Made by a program: the position numbers and the translations under genes. The notes beneath the pieces are model-generated. The model ran no database searches and had not been told where the DNA came from. It saw only the letters and a program-made list of their open reading frames with translations. Below are positions 50,962 to 60,935 of a DNA stretch of 64,000 bases, one piece after another; the stretch's first letter is position 1, and the number at the start of each line of letters is the position of its first letter. The DNA is from Gilvibacter sediminis (lineage in GTDB: Bacteria > Bacteroidota > Bacteroidia > Flavobacteriales > Flavobacteriaceae), in NCBI RefSeq assembly GCF_028561565.1, contig NZ_JAQQTE010000001.1, positions 553,717 to 617,716 of the forward strand, written 5' to 3'.

Positions 50962-50986
50962 AACCAACCGCAGGTTGGGTTGATTT
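50962..50986 (+). terminator. Terminator-like hairpin
   Basis: CCAACC/GGTTGG stem with a GCA loop followed by TTGATTTT. Position after the tRNA terminator suggests a backup terminator; strand assignment is tentative. Confidence 0.45.
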
Positions 50987-50998
50987 TCTATTTGCAGT

Positions 50999-51262
50999 AG
51001 TGCGAGAATGTTCGGAAGCGCGCAGCGAATCCGTGCATAAACTGCCAGCGCGGCAGTCTGGCACCTTCGCTAAAAATGTCTACCAGACATTTTCTGAACG
51101 CTCGGTCCTATTTGCAGGAGTGCGAGTAACTTTGGATCATTTTCTGAAAGAAAATGAATCCCGAGAGTGCGAGTCACTTCGGAACATTCAACGTTAGTTG
51201 AATGAATCCGAAGAGTGTGTGAATGTTCGGAAGATTGAACAAAGCCAATTCAATCTGACATC
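50999..51262. repeat. Cluster of nested hairpin repeats (REP-like)
   Basis: At least four stem-loops in similar frames: AGCGAA..GTGC..CTGCC/GGCAG..GCAC..TTCGCT (51024-51073), AATGTCT/AGACATT (51076-51092), CATTTTCT/AGAAAATG within a TTTGGAT...ATCCCGAG frame (51138-51165), and CATTCAAC/GTTGAATG-like within ACTTCGGA/TCCGAAGAG (51176-51213). GTGCGAG recurs before several of them. No gene fits. A local family of intergenic palindromic repeats outside the island. Confidence 0.65.
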
Positions 51263-51280
51263 TATGTCCTCTCAAAAACC

Positions 51281-51937
51281 CTAATCCACGCTCAAACCTA
51301 GCAACCGCAACATTTCTTGAACCCCCATTTCTTCTATTTTAGTAGCAGTGAAGGTCATGGTGAAGTTATCTGTAACAAGCTGGTATTTAAGGTAGGGCCG
51401 CTCGGTCATTTTATAGAAATCAGCCAGGTAATACTCCACATGATTATTCAATAGGCGATAATCGAGCTTGGGAGCATTTTCACTGGCACAGAAATAAACT
51501 AGTACTTCTTCACCAGATTTAATGTCTTTGGAATAATACTCATAACAGCTGCTTTCTAGGTCTGCAAGAACTTCTGATTCTACCTCTTTAAAGTTAAGTA
51601 GCTCCAGCGAGTTACCAGTTGTGTCTAAACGATCCCAGATGTCTTCTCCATTAGCATCGACAAAGAGAAGTTCACCTGCTTTTTGAGAGTAAAGCTGATA
51701 CATAGTAGGGTCACCGTTTGCATCGAGATATTTTCTTGCAGTATCTCCTGTAGGCATGTAAAACATAAGTGCTTGTTCTCCATATTGGGTTAAATAATTA
51801 ACCCGATTTGCAATGCTGAAGTCTTTTTCAAATTCAAAATCGATGTCAAAAGTTACTACACCCGTGAAGGTTTGGGCTGTAGTAGCAGTCGTAGCGAAGA
51901 GTACTAGAAAAAGAGTGAGGATTTTGAGATTTTTCAA
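51281..51937 (-). CDS. Secreted hypothetical protein (GLPGLI/DUF4412-like)
   Basis: About 218 residues using the TTG at 51937, which gives a classical signal peptide (KNLKILTLFLVLFATTATTAQ); a TTG at 51961 would add eight residues. The mature part begins FTGVVTFDIDFEFEKDF and carries a conserved-looking Cys-Tyr-Glu-Tyr strand and VLVYFCASE, in the style of periplasmic GLPGLI/DUF4412 proteins. Role unknown. Chromosomal, monocistronic. Confidence 0.65.
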   Translation of the reverse strand: MKNLKILTLFLVLFATTATTAQTFTGVVTFDIDFEFEKDFSIANRVNYLTQYGEQALMFYMPTGDTARKYLDANGDPTMYQLYSQKAGELLFVDANGEDIWDRLDTTGNSLELLNFKEVESEVLADLESSCYEYYSKDIKSGEEVLVYFCASENAPKLDYRLLNNHVEYYLADFYKMTERPYLKYQLVTDNFTMTFTATKIEEMGVQEMLRLLGLSVD

Positions 51938-51961
51938 AACAATACTTAAAATGAAATTCAA

Positions 51962-52333
51962 AGATACCGAATAAGCACAATCGACAAGCTTTGAAGCAGC
52001 ACCGCACGCATTAGACAGAGTCTGGCGCTAGCGTACGGTCACTTCACCAAATTTTATTGTTTTGGTGAGCTCCTGCTAGCACCAAAAACCACTCGATGAC
52101 CGTATCTAAACTCCCCCATCCCCGCGCCAGCGATAGCAGCGGCATCCTTTCTGCGTAGCGGAAAGATATAGCGGATAGCGCGTCCGTGAAATGAACTCTG
52201 TTCTACTTCACGGGGCGTCCAAATAACCTCCATTAGAACAACAGAATAGGTTAAATTATATATAAACTTACCCCAATCTGTTACATAAGTCGTAACTCTG
52301 TATACTAATTGTTAGAAACGCGGTGAAATTGCT
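51962..52333. other. Hairpin-rich intergenic region
   Basis: Contains TACGGTCA/TGACCGTA arms (52034-52041, 52097-52104) enclosing CACCAAA/TTTGGTG (52045-52067), and CCGTGAA/TTCACGG (52184-52213). No gene. Probable mobile intergenic repeats; promoter of the following gene must lie near 52260-52330. Confidence 0.55.
52123..52182 (+). repeat. Flavobacterial structured intergenic repeat
   Basis: 60 bases closed by CGCGC/GCGCG, with internal GATAGCAGCGGCATCC and GATATAGCGGATAGC strings around a CTTTC...GGAAAG hairpin. This pattern is, from memory, a very common dispersed intergenic element in flavobacterial genomes. Strand arbitrary. Confidence 0.6.
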
Positions 52334-54772
52334 ATGAACACTCGAAAATTCTACTTTTTAATTCTATTTGCTTTGTTTATTTCTGAGGCGATCGTGGCTC
52401 AGACCATCACCGTTAGCGGTAAAGTAACCTATCAAGACAGCCCTCTTATTAAAGTGAACATTCGCGTGGTGAACACCAATCAGGGAACCGAAACAGCTGC
52501 AGATGGAACTTATCAGATCAATGCAGAGGTGGGTCAGACATTAAAGTTTAGTCATGTGGGATTCAAAGATGTGGAGATCCTTTTGGAAGAGACTTCCACG
52601 GTTCTCAATGTACCTATGGATGACTTTGTGGAAAGCTTGGATGAGGTGGTGGTTACTGCGGATGCTCCAGCGCCAAAAGAAGATGACCTTGAGGTGGTCA
52701 TGAATGTGAAGTTAGCAGCGCCATTTGGGAGGAAATTCAACCCTGCCGCTCATGGAGGTGTGGTTTATTATTTGGATCAACGGGAGATCCGCATGCTGGC
52801 TAACCCAGATTTGAATTTAGCCTTAAAGGATCGTTATGCCGGAGTGAAAGGTCCTTTTACTTGGATGGTGGATGATATTGAATGGAACGAGGCTCCGGTG
52901 ATCGCTTACAGTGAGATTGTACAGATGTATTTGGCCAATGTTCCGAACGTGGGCCCTACGGTATTTATCCGTACCGTTAATGCGCCAGAGCAGCTTGCTG
53001 CCAAACGGGCCAAGGAAGCGGAGAAATATAAAAATCAGAATTACTATAGCGGAGATGCGGTGAGTTACGGAGGCAACACGGCGAGTAGCGACACTATGGC
53101 TATGCGCACTATTAGTGGGACCATTCGTTATTTGGATGCTCCCATTGGCGACGTAAATATTCTAGTCATGGGCACAACCCGAGGGACTAAAACCAATGCC
53201 CGTGGACGCTACAGCATTGAAGCCAAACCCGGAGAGACCTTACAGTTCAGCCATGTGGCTTTTAAGCCCATTGAGATTCTTATTGAAGACATCACCAGCC
53301 GGGTAGATTTAGAAATGATTGAGGTATCTAACGAGTTGGATGAGGTAGTCATTACAGTAACTACAGTGGAAGGCCTCTCAGAAAAGCGGCGCAAAAAAGC
53401 AGAGCGTCCATTTGAAACATCTCGAGGACGTTTTGACCCGTCGAAGGCAGGCTATGCCGTTGGGGTGGTAGACGGAGATGAGCTGAGTAATACCTATTCT
53501 TCATTAAAAGAAGCCTTGAAAGGCAAAATTTCTGGTTACTCTGTTGGCGTGAATGGACGTGCTTATTTAAGAGGCGGTTCCTCTTCAGCAACACAAGACT
53601 ATCCTGTTGCTTGGGAAGTCGATGGCGTCTTCACTACCGATGAACCCACTTATTTAGACCTCACCCAGATCGATCAGATCTATGCGCTAAAATCTTTGGC
53701 GGCTACCACAAAATATGGAACTCAAGGGGCTGGTGGAGTTATTGTGATCAAGACCAAGTACGGCAGTTTTAATGCAGCCGAGAAGAAAAAGCAAGAAGAC
53801 TTAGCCAAATTGCAGAACCAGAATTATTATTCAGATGATGCAGCCGGTTATGGTGGAATTGCAGAAGCAGACAAGCCGATTTTAGACGCGCTAAAGGCCA
53901 AAGGTTCTGCAGAATCAGCTTTACAGTATTATATGAAATCGCTTCAGGACTCGCTTGCCAATTATGGGCAAGGCCTTATAGTAGCCAGATGGTTTGCCCA
54001 GCAATATGGGGATCTGTCCAATTCGCAAATGGTGCTGGAGGCGCTTTCTAACAAGCATAATAAGAATCCAGAGATTCAAAAGGCCATTGCCTATTTCTAC
54101 CAGGAATTGGGAATGACCAAGGCTGCTGTTGAGCAGTATAAAAAGGTGGCTCGTTTACGTCCAGAATATGCACAATCCTTTAGAGATCTGGCCAACGCGC
54201 ATTTAGAGAACAGTCAGTTCGTTTTGGCTTGGCGCGTGTATATGAGTTATATTTTGGGTGATAATGATATTAGTGGAGAAGGAATTGGGAAGACCATCTA
54301 TTCAGAGATGGAATACATCTACTTTAACCGAAGCAATCAAGCCAAGATCAAGGAAAAGTTTGTTCCCATTCACGACGATATTCAAGACTTCCGGGCCGAT
54401 GTTCGTTTGGTCTTTGAGTGGAATACTTCGGAAGCTGAATTTGACATTGAGTTTGTGAATCCAGAGCGACGTGCCTATTCTTTCAATCACTCCTTGGCAG
54501 ACAATCAAGACCTGATCACTGATGAGAAGACTAAAGGCTATTCCAGCAAAGAGTTCTTTGTGGAGGATCTCCAAAACGGAGAATGGCTTGTGAATTTCAC
54601 CTATCGCGGCAACAAAAAGCCCGAACCTACTTTTGTGAAGTTAACAGTCTATTACGATTGGGGGAAACCTTCTCAGCGTCAAGAAGTTCGGGTGTATAAC
54701 TTTCAAGATCAGCGTGTTAAGTTGCAGCTCTTACGCCTAACCGATACACTTTTGGCCGTGAACAACGATTAA
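52334..54772 (+). CDS. Carboxypeptidase-regulatory/TonB-plug protein with duplicated N-terminus and TPR
   Basis: 812 residues. Signal peptide (about 1-22). Two similar units: CarboxypepD_reg-like domain (ITVSGKVTYQDSPLIKVNIRV and again ISGTIRYLDAPIGDVNILVMG) each followed by LDEVVVTA or LDEVVITV, and each followed by a plug-like domain ending in a linker with NQNYYSGDA or NQNYYSDDA. The second plug is the more complete (LKEALKGKISGYSV ... YGTQGAGGVIVIKTK). No beta-barrel follows; instead a TPR-like region (about 580-660) and a beta domain end the protein. Likely an outer-membrane associated scaffold derived from a SusC-like receptor. Confidence 0.8.
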   Translation: MNTRKFYFLILFALFISEAIVAQTITVSGKVTYQDSPLIKVNIRVVNTNQGTETAADGTYQINAEVGQTLKFSHVGFKDVEILLEETSTVLNVPMDDFVESLDEVVVTADAPAPKEDDLEVVMNVKLAAPFGRKFNPAAHGGVVYYLDQREIRMLANPDLNLALKDRYAGVKGPFTWMVDDIEWNEAPVIAYSEIVQMYLANVPNVGPTVFIRTVNAPEQLAAKRAKEAEKYKNQNYYSGDAVSYGGNTASSDTMAMRTISGTIRYLDAPIGDVNILVMGTTRGTKTNARGRYSIEAKPGETLQFSHVAFKPIEILIEDITSRVDLEMIEVSNELDEVVITVTTVEGLSEKRRKKAERPFETSRGRFDPSKAGYAVGVVDGDELSNTYSSLKEALKGKISGYSVGVNGRAYLRGGSSSATQDYPVAWEVDGVFTTDEPTYLDLTQIDQIYALKSLAATTKYGTQGAGGVIVIKTKYGSFNAAEKKKQEDLAKLQNQNYYSDDAAGYGGIAEADKPILDALKAKGSAESALQYYMKSLQDSLANYGQGLIVARWFAQQYGDLSNSQMVLEALSNKHNKNPEIQKAIAYFYQELGMTKAAVEQYKKVARLRPEYAQSFRDLANAHLENSQFVLAWRVYMSYILGDNDISGEGIGKTIYSEMEYIYFNRSNQAKIKEKFVPIHDDIQDFRADVRLVFEWNTSEAEFDIEFVNPERRAYSFNHSLADNQDLITDEKTKGYSSKEFFVEDLQNGEWLVNFTYRGNKKPEPTFVKLTVYYDWGKPSQRQEVRVYNFQDQRVKLQLLRLTDTLLAVNND

Positions 54773-54857
54773 GTCCTTAACAGGAATTTATCAGCGAGAG
54801 GGTTCATTTTAACAACGCCTTATCAGTATCGCCCCGCAGATTTCCCGAGTTTAGCGC

Positions 54858-55598
54858 ATGCTTTCTAATCAACGCATATGGATACTGGGCCTGCTGTGCC
54901 TAGTGGGTTTCAACGCCCTAGCCCAAAGACTTGAAGGGCGTGTCACTGATGAACAAGGCCGATCTTTGGAGGGAATCACGGTACTTAATTTAACCCGAGT
55001 GAAAGGTACGGTAACCAATGAGCGGGGCAATTATTCCATTGGTTATGACGATGGAGATACGATTCTATTTGCAGGATTGAGTTTTTCCAACTTTGAATTT
55101 GTGGCCAAAGATCTTCCAGAGGATCTCGGGCCGATCAACATCACCATGACTCCAGAAACCACTGAACTCGATGAGGTGGTGGTGCGTTCGGATCAGCTCT
55201 CTGATGAGCAGATCGCGGAGATCATCGAGCAGAATTTTGGAGCGATCATGCCGACCAAGGTCCTTTCTAATGCGGAGAAAAAGCTCTATACTGCGTCAAG
55301 TTCTGCCGGCGGTTTGGTGCCTTTTGATCTAATTCTCAATACTATCAATGGACGCATTAGAAAGCTCAAAATGCTCAATAGTTGGGAAAAACAAGACGTT
55401 ATCATTGACGAGTTGCAGGCTGCGATACCAGAGGAATTTTTGAGGGAAGAGTTGGGGCTGGAGGAAGTAGAGGTCTATCCGTTTTTGCTCTATTGTGTGG
55501 AGACCTCCGTCAAAGTGCCAACCCCTGAAGAAATGAATTTGAGTCTCATTGAGTTCCTTTTGGCCAAATGGAAACAATACCAGGAACAGCGGGATTAA
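54858..55598 (+). CDS. Secreted carboxypeptidase-regulatory-like protein
   Basis: 246 residues. Signal peptide (about 1-22, ending NALAQ), one CarboxypepD_reg-like domain (LEGRVTDEQGRSLEGITVLNLTRVKGTVTNERGNYSIGY) closing with ELDEVVV, then a helical domain of unknown fold. Common in Bacteroidota as an envelope module next to TonB-related genes; follows the plug-domain gene by 85 bases. Confidence 0.8.
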   Translation: MLSNQRIWILGLLCLVGFNALAQRLEGRVTDEQGRSLEGITVLNLTRVKGTVTNERGNYSIGYDDGDTILFAGLSFSNFEFVAKDLPEDLGPINITMTPETTELDEVVVRSDQLSDEQIAEIIEQNFGAIMPTKVLSNAEKKLYTASSSAGGLVPFDLILNTINGRIRKLKMLNSWEKQDVIIDELQAAIPEEFLREELGLEEVEVYPFLLYCVETSVKVPTPEEMNLSLIEFLLAKWKQYQEQRD

Positions 55599-55653
55599 AT
55601 TTGGATTTCTCCCCTGGCAGTCATAGCTTGCTTTGAGATAACTAATGCGATTT

Positions 55654-57555
55654 ATGACCAACAAGTACTTTCTTTTACTGTGCCTTTTCACCCTCAGCAC
55701 TTCAATTTTTGGGCAGTCAGAATACCGAGTTGATCTAATCCCGGAGGCATTAAAAGAAGACGCCAACAGCACTACTGTAACAGAGACTTATGAGTTGGAG
55801 ATCGCAGATCACCAAAGCATTGTTTACAAACACAAGCGGGTAGTCACGGTTTACAATAAAGGAGGAGATTCTGATGCGGTGGCTTACGCCAGTTATGATG
55901 ACGACCGCAGAATCTCCAAGCTCTCTGCTACCATACTAGACAAGAATGGAGAAGAAATAGAGCGTTTTAGAAAGCGAGATTTTGAAGATATCAGCGCCGT
56001 CGATGGTGGCACCCTATACAGCGACAGCCGCTTGATGGTTTTGCAGTACACCCCGACACAGTATCCGTATACCTTAGTTTTTGAGTCAGAAACGCAAAGC
56101 AAAGACACCTTTTATTTGCCTACATGGAACCTCATTGATTATTACGATTCTTCCATTTGGAATACCCGCTTTGTGGTAAAATACAATCCAGATCTCGGTT
56201 TTAGATATAAGGTCTTTGACCCTGAAGGAGTTTTTAAGATCAATGACAGTGAAGGCTTATTAGAAATCTCAGCCAGTGACATTAGTGCAACAAGTGCTGA
56301 GGAAATGGGCCCTTCTCCCTGGGAATTTATCCCAAACGTTCGTGTTGGTTTAACTCATTTTAGCCTAGATGGCATAGAGGGAAGGGCATCCAATTGGGAA
56401 GAGCTCGGCGCTTGGCAATATAGAAATCTAGTTGCGGGCTTAGACGGTTTGCCACAGGATGTGGTTTCTAAGGTGAGCGCTTTGGTTGCAGATGCTCCAA
56501 ATACCAAAGAAAAGGTGCGCCGCATTTATGAATTCATGCAAGACAATACGCGCTATATCAGCGTGCAATTGGGTATTGGTGGCTTGCGTCCTTATCCTGC
56601 TGCAGAAGTGATTGAGAAAGGTTATGGCGACTGCAAAGGTTTAACCAATTTAACCATGGCTTTGTTAAACAGTCAAGGCATAGAGGCCAATTATTGTGTG
56701 GTTTGGGCCGGTCGAGATCAGAAAAGCATAGATGCTGATTTTGCTTCTTTACAAGGCAATCACGTGATCTTAAATGTGCCTTTAGAGGATGAAGAATTAT
56801 GGCTGGAATGCACCAGTCAAACCATGCCCTTTAACTTTTTAGGCGACTTTACAGACAATAGAAATGTGGTGGCTCTTACCCCTCAAGGTGGCGTCATTAA
56901 GCGTACTCCAAATTACACCGTAGGTGATAATACCTTAGATACCAACGGAACGTTCACACTAGATGATTCAGGGACTATTTCTGGGGTGGTCAGCTTGTTT
57001 TCTAAAGGAATTCAATACGACAATAGAAGCGCTATGGTCTCCAAGGATCAGAAAGACCGCATCAGCAGTTACAAGAATTACTGGCGCTATGTAGACAACC
57101 TGGACATTGTAAACATCACACTAGAAGAGGACAAAGAAGAGGTCAGTCTGAGAGAGGAAGTGCTTTTTAGTGCTGCGGATTTTGCCAACTTCTCCAATGA
57201 AAAAGTAATAGTCCCGGTCAATGTGATGGACCGCTACACCTATATCCCGAGACGCTACAAAGAGCGTACACAAGAAGCCGTTATACTTCGTGGCGGTGTG
57301 GACAACACCAATTTTAGTATTGAGATTCCAGAAGGCTATAGCGTAGAATCCTTGCCTGCTCCAAGGAGCATTGAGTCTAAATTCGGCTCCTACACCTTGC
57401 TCGTTTTACCCGATGGTGAAGGCGCTGTGCAAGTGAATCGGAGCTTGGTGCTGCAAAGGTTTAGAGCCACTCCAGAGGAGTACAAAGAACTCAGAGGCTT
57501 TATGAGATCTGTGGCCCGCAGCGATGCGGCAAAGATGGTACTCATTAAAAAGTAG
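55654..57555 (+). CDS. DUF3857 and transglutaminase-like domain protein
   Basis: 633 residues from ATG at 55654, which gives a normal signal peptide (TNKYFLLLCLFTLSTSIFGQ); an ATG nine bases earlier is also possible. DUF3857 (about 25-235) then a transglutaminase-like core with the catalytic Cys in EKGYGDCKGLTNL, His in GNHVILNV and Asp in the following strand. Envelope-located cysteine enzyme of uncertain substrate (peptidase or cross-linking), very frequent in Bacteroidota. Confidence 0.88.
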   Translation: MTNKYFLLLCLFTLSTSIFGQSEYRVDLIPEALKEDANSTTVTETYELEIADHQSIVYKHKRVVTVYNKGGDSDAVAYASYDDDRRISKLSATILDKNGEEIERFRKRDFEDISAVDGGTLYSDSRLMVLQYTPTQYPYTLVFESETQSKDTFYLPTWNLIDYYDSSIWNTRFVVKYNPDLGFRYKVFDPEGVFKINDSEGLLEISASDISATSAEEMGPSPWEFIPNVRVGLTHFSLDGIEGRASNWEELGAWQYRNLVAGLDGLPQDVVSKVSALVADAPNTKEKVRRIYEFMQDNTRYISVQLGIGGLRPYPAAEVIEKGYGDCKGLTNLTMALLNSQGIEANYCVVWAGRDQKSIDADFASLQGNHVILNVPLEDEELWLECTSQTMPFNFLGDFTDNRNVVALTPQGGVIKRTPNYTVGDNTLDTNGTFTLDDSGTISGVVSLFSKGIQYDNRSAMVSKDQKDRISSYKNYWRYVDNLDIVNITLEEDKEEVSLREEVLFSAADFANFSNEKVIVPVNVMDRYTYIPRRYKERTQEAVILRGGVDNTNFSIEIPEGYSVESLPAPRSIESKFGSYTLLVLPDGEGAVQVNRSLVLQRFRATPEEYKELRGFMRSVARSDAAKMVLIKK

Positions 57556-57672
57556 CCTGACAAGCATCACGCAAAAACCCTATAAAATCTTAATATTTAG
57601 CCCGTTGGTGTTAAAATACACGGTGCTGCATGGTTTTTTTGTACCTTAAAAGTTCAATAAAACTAACCACAT

Positions 57673-58131
57673 ATGGCAAGCCTTACTATAACAATCAATG
57701 GGGAATCCCGGACCATAACCGCCGCGCCAGAAACACCACTACTTTGGGTGTTGCGTGATGAACTGGGTATGGTCGGAACAAAATTCGGCTGTGGGATCGG
57801 TCAATGCGGATCCTGTACAGTACACTTGGACGGCAACGCAGTTCGCAGTTGTCAACTTCCAGTTTCTGCTTTGGAAGGAAAGAAGATCACCACTATAGAA
57901 GGCCTATCAGAAGCAGGAGACCATCCGGTGCAAGTGGCTTGGAAAGAAGTAGACGTTCCGCAGTGTGGCTATTGCCAAGCAGGACAGATCATGACGGCCT
58001 CGGCCTTTTTGGCACAGAATCCCAGTCCTTCATCAGAAGAGATTCGCAACGCCATGCACGGCAATATCTGTCGCTGTGCTTCTTACAATAGAATTGAAAA
58101 AGCTGTTGCACAAGCAGCTCAAAACTCTTAA
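57673..58131 (+). CDS. (2Fe-2S) subunit of IorAB-type molybdenum hydroxylase
   Basis: 152 residues. N-terminal plant-type ferredoxin domain ([15 protein letters not shown] plus a fourth Cys in RSCQLPV) and C-terminal [2Fe-2S] helical domain (CGYCQAGQ and CRCASYNR). Same family as CoxS/IorA small subunits, which pass electrons from the molybdenum centre. It is encoded 12 bases before the large subunit and near Moco biosynthesis genes. Confidence 0.93.
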   Translation: MASLTITINGESRTITAAPETPLLWVLRDELGMVGTKFGCGIGQCGSCTVHLDGNAVRSCQLPVSALEGKKITTIEGLSEAGDHPVQVAWKEVDVPQCGYCQAGQIMTASAFLAQNPSPSSEEIRNAMHGNICRCASYNRIEKAVAQAAQNS

Positions 58132-58143
58132 ACCTTAGACGTC

Positions 58144-60342
58144 ATGGAAAACAACCAAAAACTTACCTTCAGTCGTCGTGGTTTTATCAAAACTTCGGCC
58201 TTAGCTGGTGGCGGAATGCTCATTGGCTTCAATTTATTTCAGGCTTGTAAAGAAGCTGCTCAACCCCCAGTTGATATTGCTTCGTTGAACTTTAACGATT
58301 TCAATGCCTTCATCAAGATCTCAGATGACGGCTATGTCACCATATTTTCGCCCAATCCAGAGATCGGTCAAGGAGTAAAGACCTCCATGCCCATGATCAT
58401 TGCAGAAGAGTTGGATGTGCCTTGGGAAAAGGTTCATGTAGCTCAAGGGATTTTGGATACCAAGAATTATCAGCGCCAAGTAGCCGGAGGGAGTCAATCG
58501 ATTCGCTTCGGATGGGATGCTCTCAGACAAACGGGTGCAACGGCCAAGCAGATGCTCATCAATGCCGCAGCAGCTCAATGGGGAGTTGATGCTTCCACTT
58601 GCAGCGCGAGTCAGGGAGTTATCACTAACGCCAACGGAGACAGTCTGCATTACGGTCAAGTAGTGAATCAAGCTGCTGGCCTAGAGGTCCCAGAGAATGT
58701 GACTCTTAAAGAAACTAAAGATTATACCATCATCGGAACCGATACCCGAAACGTGGATATCGACGAGATCATTACCGGAAAGCCGCTCTTTGGCTTGGAT
58801 TATACGGCTGAGGGAATGGTTTACGCCTCCGTAATGCGTCCACCCGCTTTTGGGAATGCATTAGAGAGCTTTGATGATGCTGATGCCCGAGCTGTTGCTG
58901 GGGTTATTGATGTGGTGAGCTACGATAACAAAATCGCCGTATTGGCCAACAATACCTGGGCTGCCATGCAAGGCAAAAAGGCTCTTAAGGCCATTTGGAA
59001 AGCAGATGGCACTTTAGAGAGTACCGCTGATCACGACAGGATTCTCAATGAGATCTTGGACGGCAACTCTTTTGATACGCGTAGAGAAGACGGAGATGTG
59101 GCGGCTGCTTTTGCCGCTGCGGATGAGGTGGTAGAACGCACCTATGAATCGCCTTTCTTGCCGCACAATTGTATGGAACCTATGAACTTCTATGCCAACG
59201 TGACTGCAGATCGAATCCATTTGGTTGGACCTATCCAAACTCCAGCTGGAACCGCTGCACGTGTAGCACAATTGCTGGATCGCAATGCAGAAGAAGTTCA
59301 TCTAGAGATGACTCGTATGGGAGGTGGTTTTGGCCGCAGACTCTACGGAGACTTTGTTATGGACGCTGCTCAGATATCTAATTTGGCTCAAAAACCCGTT
59401 AAGGTGGTTTACAGCAGAGAAGACGATATGACCGCGGGGATTTACCGCCCTGCTATCAAGTATCGCATTGCGGCTTCATTGAAAGACGGTGAGATCACTG
59501 GATATCATTTGAAGGAGGCAGCGATCAATTCCAATATGTACGGTTTGATCCCGCACTTCTTCCCTGCAGGGGCTATTTCGAACTACAAAGTAGATACGGC
59601 CAATTACCAGAGCAATATTACTATTGGGGCTTGGAGAGCTCCCTATACGAACTTCTTGGCTTTTGCAGAGCAGACCTTCTTTGATGAGATTGCAGGCAAA
59701 CTCGGTAAAGACGCCGTTCAAATGCGCTTAGACCTTTTAGAGAATGTAAAAGACAATACGGATGAGAATATTCAGTATTCGGGCAAACGTATGCAAGATA
59801 CCATTAGACTCGCTGCAGAGAAAGGCGGATGGGGCAACGCTCCAGAAGGTGTTTATCAAGGTTTTTCTGCCTATTACAGTCACAACACACACGTTGCAGA
59901 ATTGGCAGAGGTAGAGATTGAAAACGGCTACCCAGTTGTAAAACGCGTTACGGTTGCAGTAGACTGCGGAATTGTGGTCAATCCTTTAGGTGCGAAGAAC
60001 CAAATTGAAGGAGGTGTCATTGACGGAATAGGCCACGCCATGTATGGAGATTTTGGTTTTGACAATGGCCGTCCTACTTCTAATAATTACGACACTTACC
60101 GTCTGATTCGAATGAAAGAGACCCCGCAGGTAGATACCTATTTTGTAGATAACGGCTTGTCACCAACAGGACTCGGAGAACCCGCTTTGCCACCAGCAGG
60201 TGCAGCAATTGCCAATGCTATTCACGCGGCCACTGGCCAACGTTTAATGAAACAACCATTTGTCAATGATTTGGAACCTGCCAAAATGAAAGAGGTGATC
60301 GGTTTCACGGTACCACTTCCTGGGCAAATGGAGAACTGCTAA
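58144..60342 (+). CDS. Molybdopterin-binding large subunit, IorB-like
   Basis: 732 residues. Tat-type signal (SRRGFIKTSALAGGGMLIGF) followed by a possible lipobox-like QAC, so it would be exported folded and may be membrane-tethered. Molybdenum-hydroxylase domains follow: MGGGFGRRL and GLGEPALPPAGAAIANAI, the latter bearing the catalytic Glu of the xanthine dehydrogenase family. Works with the 2Fe-2S subunit as an aldehyde or N-heterocycle oxidoreductase. No FAD subunit is encoded, as is usual for IorAB. Overlaps by four bases the convergent MocA-like gene. Confidence 0.92.
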   Translation: MENNQKLTFSRRGFIKTSALAGGGMLIGFNLFQACKEAAQPPVDIASLNFNDFNAFIKISDDGYVTIFSPNPEIGQGVKTSMPMIIAEELDVPWEKVHVAQGILDTKNYQRQVAGGSQSIRFGWDALRQTGATAKQMLINAAAAQWGVDASTCSASQGVITNANGDSLHYGQVVNQAAGLEVPENVTLKETKDYTIIGTDTRNVDIDEIITGKPLFGLDYTAEGMVYASVMRPPAFGNALESFDDADARAVAGVIDVVSYDNKIAVLANNTWAAMQGKKALKAIWKADGTLESTADHDRILNEILDGNSFDTRREDGDVAAAFAAADEVVERTYESPFLPHNCMEPMNFYANVTADRIHLVGPIQTPAGTAARVAQLLDRNAEEVHLEMTRMGGGFGRRLYGDFVMDAAQISNLAQKPVKVVYSREDDMTAGIYRPAIKYRIAASLKDGEITGYHLKEAAINSNMYGLIPHFFPAGAISNYKVDTANYQSNITIGAWRAPYTNFLAFAEQTFFDEIAGKLGKDAVQMRLDLLENVKDNTDENIQYSGKRMQDTIRLAAEKGGWGNAPEGVYQGFSAYYSHNTHVAELAEVEIENGYPVVKRVTVAVDCGIVVNPLGAKNQIEGGVIDGIGHAMYGDFGFDNGRPTSNNYDTYRLIRMKETPQVDTYFVDNGLSPTGLGEPALPPAGAAIANAIHAATGQRLMKQPFVNDLEPAKMKEVIGFTVPLPGQMENC

Positions 60343-60935
60343 AGTCCGTATTTGTTTTTGAGTTTTTGGTAGGCCTCGGGTGTATCTAGGTCCTCATAGT
60401 CTTTTTGAACGCTATGAGAAGCCAGTCTTATTCCCTCAAGTTTAAAAAGTTGTTTGGCGCCAAGATCACCATCCAATTGGCTTAGCTTTTCAAAGAGTGA
60501 ATCTTTAAATATTGCGGGCACTCCTTGCAAGTCTGGGTATTGCGTACAGACAATATCCGCTTCACTGCTTACGAATGTTTCTATCAGACCTTTAAGGTTA
60601 TCAGCAGTAATTATCGGCATGTCCGCGAGTAAAACCAAAACTCCTTTTGGAGGTCGATTCATTAGGGTCTTGATTCCAAAAGCTAGGGAATTACCCATAC
60701 CACGTTCCCACTCTGGGTTTTGAGTTATTTGTATAGCGTGGCGCTGAGTAATTTTTTCAAGGCTGATATGCTCTGCGCCGCTTATCAAAACAATATGCTT
60801 GCAGACAAGTGCTTTAGCCTTTTTAATGATACATTCCAAAACAGTGCTATCTCCCCAAGGCAAAAGCATCTTTGGAGTACCCATTCGGCTGGATTTTCCA
60901 GCAGCTAAAATCAGTATGGAAATTTCTGAACTCAA
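60339..60935 (-). CDS. MocA-like molybdenum cofactor cytidylyltransferase
   Basis: 198 residues. Starts with the nucleotidyltransferase signature LILAAGKSSRMGTPKMLLPWG, then VLLADMPIITADNL (metal-binding Asp). Family members add CMP to molybdopterin for hydroxylase-type enzymes, which fits the adjacent IorB-like gene. It is followed (upstream) by the XdhC gene with no gap. Confidence 0.88.
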   Translation of the reverse strand: MSSEISILILAAGKSSRMGTPKMLLPWGDSTVLECIIKKAKALVCKHIVLISGAEHISLEKITQRHAIQITQNPEWERGMGNSLAFGIKTLMNRPPKGVLVLLADMPIITADNLKGLIETFVSSEADIVCTQYPDLQGVPAIFKDSLFEKLSQLDGDLGAKQLFKLEGIRLASHSVQKDYEDLDTPEAYQKLKNKYGL

